NCBI GenBank assembly: GCA_910584095.1
Contig: CAJTYU010000030.1
Coordinates: forward strand, 9,588 to 27,766
Length of the DNA stretch: 18,179 nt
Direction: 5' to 3'
From: an uncultured Dorea sp.
GTDB taxonomy: Bacteria > Bacillota > Clostridia > Lachnospirales > Lachnospiraceae
Every line of letters starts with the position of its first letter. Positions within the stretch are counted from its first letter, which is position 1. Shown here piece after piece: positions 15,533 to 18,179 of this stretch. The notes beneath the pieces are model-generated. The model was not told where the DNA came from and did not search any database. It saw only the letters and a program-made list of their open reading frames with translations. The position numbers and the translations under genes were made by a program.

Positions 15533-15684
15533 TCTGTCCCTCCCTCCAGCATCCTCAACCTTTTGAGCGAATGCAAAAGCGGCGCCGTCAGCCCCGGCAT
15601 CATCAGCGAGCGCCGGTTATACCTATCTGCCGGTTTCTCCGACCATAGCAGCATAAATTTTGGAAAGTCACTTTGTTTGTGCAT
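15526..15684 (-). CDS. Small ORF of 52 residues between tetR and the permease, unrecognised
   Basis: The start at 15684 is favoured because AAGGAG lies 9 bp upstream and the predicted TetR operator (15704-15720) sits just before it. The product begins MHKQSDFPKFMLLWSEK and is basic with no clear membrane segment. The stop overlaps the permease start by 7 bp, so it may be translated mainly to couple ribosomes into the permease gene. An alternative start at 15798 gives 90 residues and overlaps the tetR stop as TAATG, but it would place the operator inside the gene. I recognise no family. It could be a leader peptide, a small accessory protein, or a non-functional frame. Confidence 0.45.
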   Translation of the reverse strand: MHKQSDFPKFMLLWSEKPADRYNRRSLMMPGLTAPLLHSLKRLRMLEGGTEC

Positions 15685-15703
15685 GTAGATTTTCTCCTTA
15701 TAG

Positions 15704-15720
15704 ACCGTCTGTCTGTCGGT
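15704..15720. promoter_or_regulatory. Second TetR operator candidate, before the small ORF and ABC genes
   Basis: The 17-bp sequence ACCGTCTGTCTGTCGGT is an imperfect palindrome (6 of 8 base pairs). It matches the better palindrome on the tetR promoter (16441-16457) at 13 of 17 positions, including the outer ACCG and the whole TGTCGGT half. It lies 20 bp upstream of the small-ORF start. A TATAAG sequence follows it, but no good -35 was found, so it may control a weak internal promoter or act as a roadblock. Confidence 0.6.
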
Positions 15721-15736
15721 TCCGGGCTGCAAAATA

Positions 15737-15756
15737 AAGGAACTCGGTTGTTCCTT
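15737..15756 (-). terminator. Small hairpin after tetR, possible attenuator
   Basis: A perfect 7-bp stem (15737-15743 with 15750-15756, AAGGAAC and GTTCCTT) has a 6-nt loop and is followed on the minus strand by TATTTTG. It lies between the tetR stop and the second operator. The short stem and imperfect T-run suggest at most partial termination of the tetR transcript. Confidence 0.4.
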
Positions 15757-15797
15757 AAATAAATTCCCAACAAATCGGAATTTTCTTACTTTATCCA

Positions 15798-16421
15798 TTA
15801 TCTGAAAATCAAGAGAATTGCCTCTCGCAGACTGTCCTGCTCCATCCCCAGCAGTCGCTCCAGATTGTAGATGAACGCGTTGATTTTTCTCTGCCGTTCC
15901 TCCCCGCTGTACCCTGCCAGATCATCAAATACCGTGCTGGAATAGAGCATGGTCATTTCCGCTACTTCTGCCGGGTGATTTGTTTGGCAAATCCCCTGAG
16001 TAATGCCCTCTTCAATCAAAGCAGTAATAATTGGATTCACTCCAGCCAGCAGCCGCTCCTGCATTTTCTGGTGCATAAGCGCGTTTTGCGGCTTATGCAC
16101 TTGCTCCATAATTTTATGCCCAAGATCATTGTTCACATTCAGCGCCAGCATCATCAGTGTTAGACGCTGCAATACCGGCATATCCTTTTTCTCGGCAATT
16201 TCGCTGGCCTTTACCACCAAACTGCCAGTCATTCGCTCAATCATGGCGTCCAAGATGTCCTCCTTGGACTTAAAATGATAGTAAAGCGTTCCCCTTGCAA
16301 TACCAATCTCATTGAGAATGTCTGTTGTACTGGTGCCATCAAATCCCTTTGTCCCAAAGAGACGTTCCGCCACATCCAATATCTCGTTCTTGCGCACATT
16401 TGCCTCTTTGACTACTCGCAT
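15798..16421 (-). CDS. TetR/AcrR-family transcriptional repressor
   Basis: A 207-residue regulator with the TetR N-terminal helix-turn-helix: RKNEILDVAERLFGTKGFDG, then TSTTDILNEIGIARGTLYYH, FKSKEDIL (about 10-58). The variable C-terminal ligand-binding domain has no recognisable ligand. The ATG at 16421 is chosen because GGGAGG lies 8 bp upstream and a strong promoter and palindromic operator precede it. The frame stays open to 16646, but that extension runs through the promoter and is not coding for this protein. It is the first gene of the tetR-small ORF-permease-ATPase module and probably represses itself and the ABC genes, with release by a compound the transporter handles. That last point is inference from common practice in such modules. 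Confidence 0.93.
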   Translation of the reverse strand: MRVVKEANVRKNEILDVAERLFGTKGFDGTSTTDILNEIGIARGTLYYHFKSKEDILDAMIERMTGSLVVKASEIAEKKDMPVLQRLTLMMLALNVNNDLGHKIMEQVHKPQNALMHQKMQERLLAGVNPIITALIEEGITQGICQTNHPAEVAEMTMLYSSTVFDDLAGYSGEERQRKINAFIYNLERLLGMEQDSLREAILLIFR

Positions 16422-16440
16422 TTTCTTGTCCTCCCTATAC

Positions 16441-16457
16441 ACCGACAACCTGTCGGT
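16441..16457. promoter_or_regulatory. TetR operator on the tetR promoter
   Basis: ACCGACAACCTGTCGGT is a palindrome with perfect 7-bp arms and a 3-bp centre. It begins only four bases after the -10 of the tetR promoter, across the predicted transcription start, and ends about 20 bp before the start codon. Position, length and the CCGAC/GTCGG form are typical for TetR-family operators. Autorepression is therefore likely. Confidence 0.8.
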
Positions 16458-16461
16458 TTGT

Positions 16462-16490
16462 ATTTTATCATTACATTCATGCTTTGTCAA
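16462..16490 (-). promoter_or_regulatory. Strong promoter of the tetR-ABC module
   Basis: On the minus strand, a perfect TTGACA (16485-16490) and TAAAAT (16462-16467, five of six matches) are exactly 17 bp apart. The operator at 16441-16457 covers the start point. Such a strong promoter covered by an operator fits a tightly repressed, inducible unit. Confidence 0.85.
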
Positions 16491-16510
16491 TATATCGGAT
16501 TTTTTCAAAG

Positions 16511-16540
16511 ACGCAGAGAACGTACAACCGCTCTCCGCGT
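16511..16540. repeat. 12-bp hairpin just upstream of the tetR promoter
   Basis: Arms 16511-16522 and 16529-16540 pair over 12 positions with a 6-nt loop. On the minus strand all pairs are Watson-Crick or G-T. On the plus strand the stem is followed by TTTTC. It may be a terminator that insulates the module, left from a lost neighbour gene. No intact gene on either strand ends here. Confidence 0.5.
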
Positions 16541-17177
16541 TTTCAATACCCCTAGCCAAAAACAAGTTCGCTAAAATGATTTCCTCTGCATGGGCTTTGC
16601 AATCATTCATCAAATCCACCCAGCATATGAAATCACAGGTTTTCAAAAGCTGATCAGAAAGCGATGAAATCTGATGATCTCTTAAGGAGCAATTTTTTAA
16701 CTTCTTTGATCTTGGAGTCCTCAGTCTTGCGATGGAGACACATAGGAACGCGGATCTGCGCGTCCATACAATAGTATTGATGCAAATATTACTACTATCC
16801 TTCGTATGAACTCGCCCGAAGCGAAACTGGATACTACTTGTCCATCTATTCCGCCAAACGCATAATATCGTTTAAAACAATTCCTTAACTACAGGATATA
16901 TTTTCTTAAATTTTTGATATTTCTTTTCATATTTATCTACAAGCTTTTATCTTTTGAAACTTTAAATTTTATTTTTCCCATAATGTTCCTTTCATAAAAG
17001 TAGCGTAATTTCTCACTCTACTTTATCTATAGTCAACTCTTCTTGGTGCATATTAGCGTCTTCATTCTAACTATGAAATCTTTAAGAATAAGCTGTCAAC
17101 TTTTTTATACCGCACCATAACGGGGGTTTGATGTTCGCTCGCCACAGGCCCGCTCAACTGCCGAACTGAACCAGCCA
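16541..17177. other. Gene-poor segment between tetR and the acetyltransferase, with decayed short frames
   Basis: No intact gene was found. On the minus strand an open frame containing DFICWVDLMNDCKAHAEEI (around 16590-16640) runs into the tetR frame but has no start or ribosome site. A 37-codon frame (16654-16767, starting MDAQIRVPMCLHRKTEDSK) overlaps its upstream part in another frame. Both look protein-like but I recognise neither. A frameshifted mini-gene lies at 16872-16981. Near 17000-17030 a 7-bp dyad (AAAGTAG...CTACTTT) is present. 17110-17177 is clearly richer in GC than its surroundings, suggesting a different origin. Confidence 0.5.
16872..16981 (-). pseudogene. Short frameshifted gene remnant, Lys-rich
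   Basis: The ATG at 16979-16981 has AAAGGA about 5 bp upstream and encodes MGKIKFKVSKDKSL before a stop. Shifting frame at that point gives VDKYEKKYQKFKKIYPVVK and a short end (ELF, stop at 16872). The two pieces read as one small lysine-rich protein broken by a one-base deletion or two-base insertion. Intact it would be about 37 residues, so it may itself be a fragment of a longer gene. No family is recognised. Confidence 0.4.
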
Positions 17178-17219
17178 CTAAAAACGGCGGAAAAATCTAA
17201 GAGATTTTCCCACCGCCGT
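17178..17219 (-). terminator. Intrinsic terminator downstream of the acetyltransferase
   Basis: A long stem joins ACGGCGGAAAAATC (17184-17197) to its near-complement at 17203-17219, with a 5-nt loop and a two-base bulge. On the minus strand it is followed by TTTTTAG. It lies about 65 bp past the end of the gene at 17283 and is a standard rho-independent terminator. Confidence 0.85.
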
Positions 17220-17282
17220 ATCTGGATCACTCCGTCAGTTTACGAGATTTTCATCTTATCAAATATACCTGCAACCTCAAAT

Positions 17283-17783
17283 CTATCTTACTTTTCCATA
17301 AATACAAAGGTCATAAATATTCTTATTTTTTATAACTGCTTTTTTCATTACACCTTCAAACAAAAAATTGTTCTTTTCCAGCACTTTTCTAGATGCAATA
17401 TTAGGTTCATACACCACTCCCGTAATTCGAATGATATCTAATTTCTCAAAAGCAATTTCACAGATTTGTCTCACTGCTTCTGTCATGATTCCCTTTGAAT
17501 ATTCTTCTTGCAATAAATAATATCCAATTTCAGAATCCTTTCGATAAACATCTTCCTTTTGTTCAACTGATATTGTACCTATTATTTTACCATCAACAAC
17601 TATTTCTCGGAACACACCTCTTTTTTCATCATTCTCTTTTACCATATTTAACCACCATTCCGCTGATTCATTTGTATATGGATTGGGTAATCTATCCGAT
17701 AAATAGCTTCTATCTATTGTGTTACACATTTTTATGAGAAATTCTTTATCTTCAAAACTCCATTTTTTTAATTCAATTTTCAT
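17283..17783 (-). CDS. GNAT-family N-acetyltransferase, RimJ/RimL-like
   Basis: A 166-residue protein with the GNAT fold of the RimJ/RimL type. Features are an N-terminal KKWSFEDKEFLIKM helix, the strand pair GKIIGTISVEQ (65-75), EIGYYLLQEEYSKGIMTEAV (85-104) holding the acetyl-CoA pyrophosphate loop as a YSKGIM variant of QxxGxG/A, and the ending NIASRKVLEKNNF (128-140) then FEGVMKKAV. Relatives acetylate ribosomal protein N-termini, small amines or antibiotics; the acceptor here is unknown. The start at 17783 has only a weak ribosome site (GGGGTG). It is distinctly AT-rich, has its own promoter and terminator, and sits among decayed mobile DNA, so recent horizontal arrival is likely. Confidence 0.9.
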   Translation of the reverse strand: MKIELKKWSFEDKEFLIKMCNTIDRSYLSDRLPNPYTNESAEWWLNMVKENDEKRGVFREIVVDGKIIGTISVEQKEDVYRKDSEIGYYLLQEEYSKGIMTEAVRQICEIAFEKLDIIRITGVVYEPNIASRKVLEKNNFLFEGVMKKAVIKNKNIYDLCIYGKVR

Positions 17784-17831
17784 TTTTGCACCCCGCTTAC
17801 AAATTTAAATCTATCGATATCTTTGCCAAAT

Positions 17832-17860
17832 ATTATATCATTTGAAAATTGGACTGTCAT
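17832..17860 (-). promoter_or_regulatory. Promoter of the acetyltransferase gene
   Basis: On the minus strand, ATGACA (17855-17860, five of six matches) and a perfect TATAAT (17832-17837) are 17 bp apart, with TGA before the -10 making an extended -10. The leader would be about 45 nt. Confidence 0.75.
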
Positions 17861-18006
17861 TCTTTTTCGAACATTGAAGAGAAAACAATTCATTTAATTT
17901 TTGTATATTTGGGTATAAGTCGTTATGTATGGCTCATTCATTTGCCGTCCAAATGCTGCCATGCATTTAATATAGCAAATCCCGGCAATTTGGCAACTCA
18001 TATTAC

Positions 18007-18022
18007 ATGGCGCCAGCGCCAT
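18007..18022. repeat. Perfect 16-bp dyad
   Basis: ATGGCGCCAGCGCCAT has perfect 7-bp arms with a 2-bp centre. It is a GC-rich island in very AT-rich DNA. The centre is too small for a stable RNA loop without melting pairs, so a protein-binding site or a mobile-element end is more plausible than a terminator. From 17861 to 18068 nothing else was found: no gene with a ribosome site on either strand. Confidence 0.45.
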
Positions 18023-18068
18023 ATCCTAAATCATCATTAAGGAAACTTATCAGATTATGTTTTTTCCA

Positions 18069-18134
18069 CACGAAAATGCCTTAGAATGGACAGGAAAAAT
18101 GAATAACATAAGAGCTTGTGCGAGGAAGAAATAG
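18069..18134 (+). pseudogene. Fragment resembling the C-terminus of transposon-encoded protein TnpV
   Basis: The plus-strand frame reads HENALEWTGKMNNIRACARKK and stops at 18132-18134. From memory of the family, TnpV proteins of Clostridia transposons end with a conserved block of the form EWxGxMNNIRxxAxEIV and a few more residues. Here the block is present, but the upstream body of about 100 residues is missing. The end is also out of frame: a frame shift after RACA gives EEEIGE. The piece is therefore a relic of a mobile element, possibly continuing beyond the right window edge. Confidence 0.5.
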
Positions 18135-18179
18135 GAGAACGCCATTCACAGTTTTTGAAGTTGCTATTTACAGATTTCA

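Noticed and set aside
16422..16646. 75-residue N-terminal extension of the TetR protein
   Set aside because: The frame is open, but it starts at a TTG without a ribosome site and runs through the consensus promoter and operator. The ATG at 16421 has a proper ribosome site and gives a normal TetR length.
17110..17400. Plus-strand open frame running from the GC-rich segment across the end of the acetyltransferase gene
   Set aside because: It has no start codon with a ribosome site, crosses the terminator hairpin, and lies antisense to a clear gene.

Overview
The window looks like a chromosomal segment of a Gram-positive anaerobe of the class Clostridia, probably Lachnospiraceae. That placement is inferred from gene content and order (secG-rnr-smpB, eno, glmM, trkH-trkA), strong AGGAGG-type ribosome binding sites, TTGACA/TATAAT promoters and mid-range GC. 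It is not based on any marker gene. Almost every protein gene is on the minus strand. The clear plus-strand gene is a tRNA-Leu, and a short plus-strand relic lies at the right end.

Housekeeping half (1-10,950). Read along the minus strand, the order is: a sirtuin with a CPBP-family membrane protease; trkA and trkH (potassium uptake); glmM (cell-wall precursor synthesis); eno (glycolysis); then secG, rnr, smpB and the start of a zinc-ribbon protein. secG, rnr, smpB and the zinc-ribbon gene look like one operon for protein export, RNA decay and ribosome rescue. It has a near-consensus promoter before secG, a terminator-like hairpin between secG and rnr, and overlapping or abutting genes after that. 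The zinc-ribbon protein carries a 10-residue tandem repeat and runs off the left edge. The eno start region holds a perfect 12-bp inverted repeat that would bury its own Shine-Dalgarno sequence.

Boundary (10,783-11,080). Divergent promoters drive the sirtuin (minus) and a tRNA-Leu(CAG) (plus). The tRNA is closed by a strong hairpin that can also terminate minus-strand transcription.

Accessory half (11,100-18,179). A VOC-fold protein and a DUF3788-type protein, both AT-rich, are followed by about 500 bp that hold a frameshifted relic of a DNA methyltransferase. Next comes a compact self-regulated module: a TetR regulator, a small unrecognised ORF, a large FtsX-type permease and a MacB/LolD-type ATPase. 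Two matching 17-bp palindromes, one on the tetR promoter and one before the small ORF, are the likely TetR operators. The right end (16,500-18,179) is a patchwork of hairpins, decayed short reading frames, an AT-rich GNAT acetyltransferase with its own promoter and terminator, and a fragment that looks like the C-terminus of the transposon protein TnpV. This suggests repeated insertion and decay of mobile DNA.

No CRISPR array, rRNA, intact insertion sequence or phage gene was seen. The most novel-looking signals are the eno SD-sequestering hairpin, the paired TetR operators around an ABC export module, the alternative-pairing leader before the VOC gene, and the relics.
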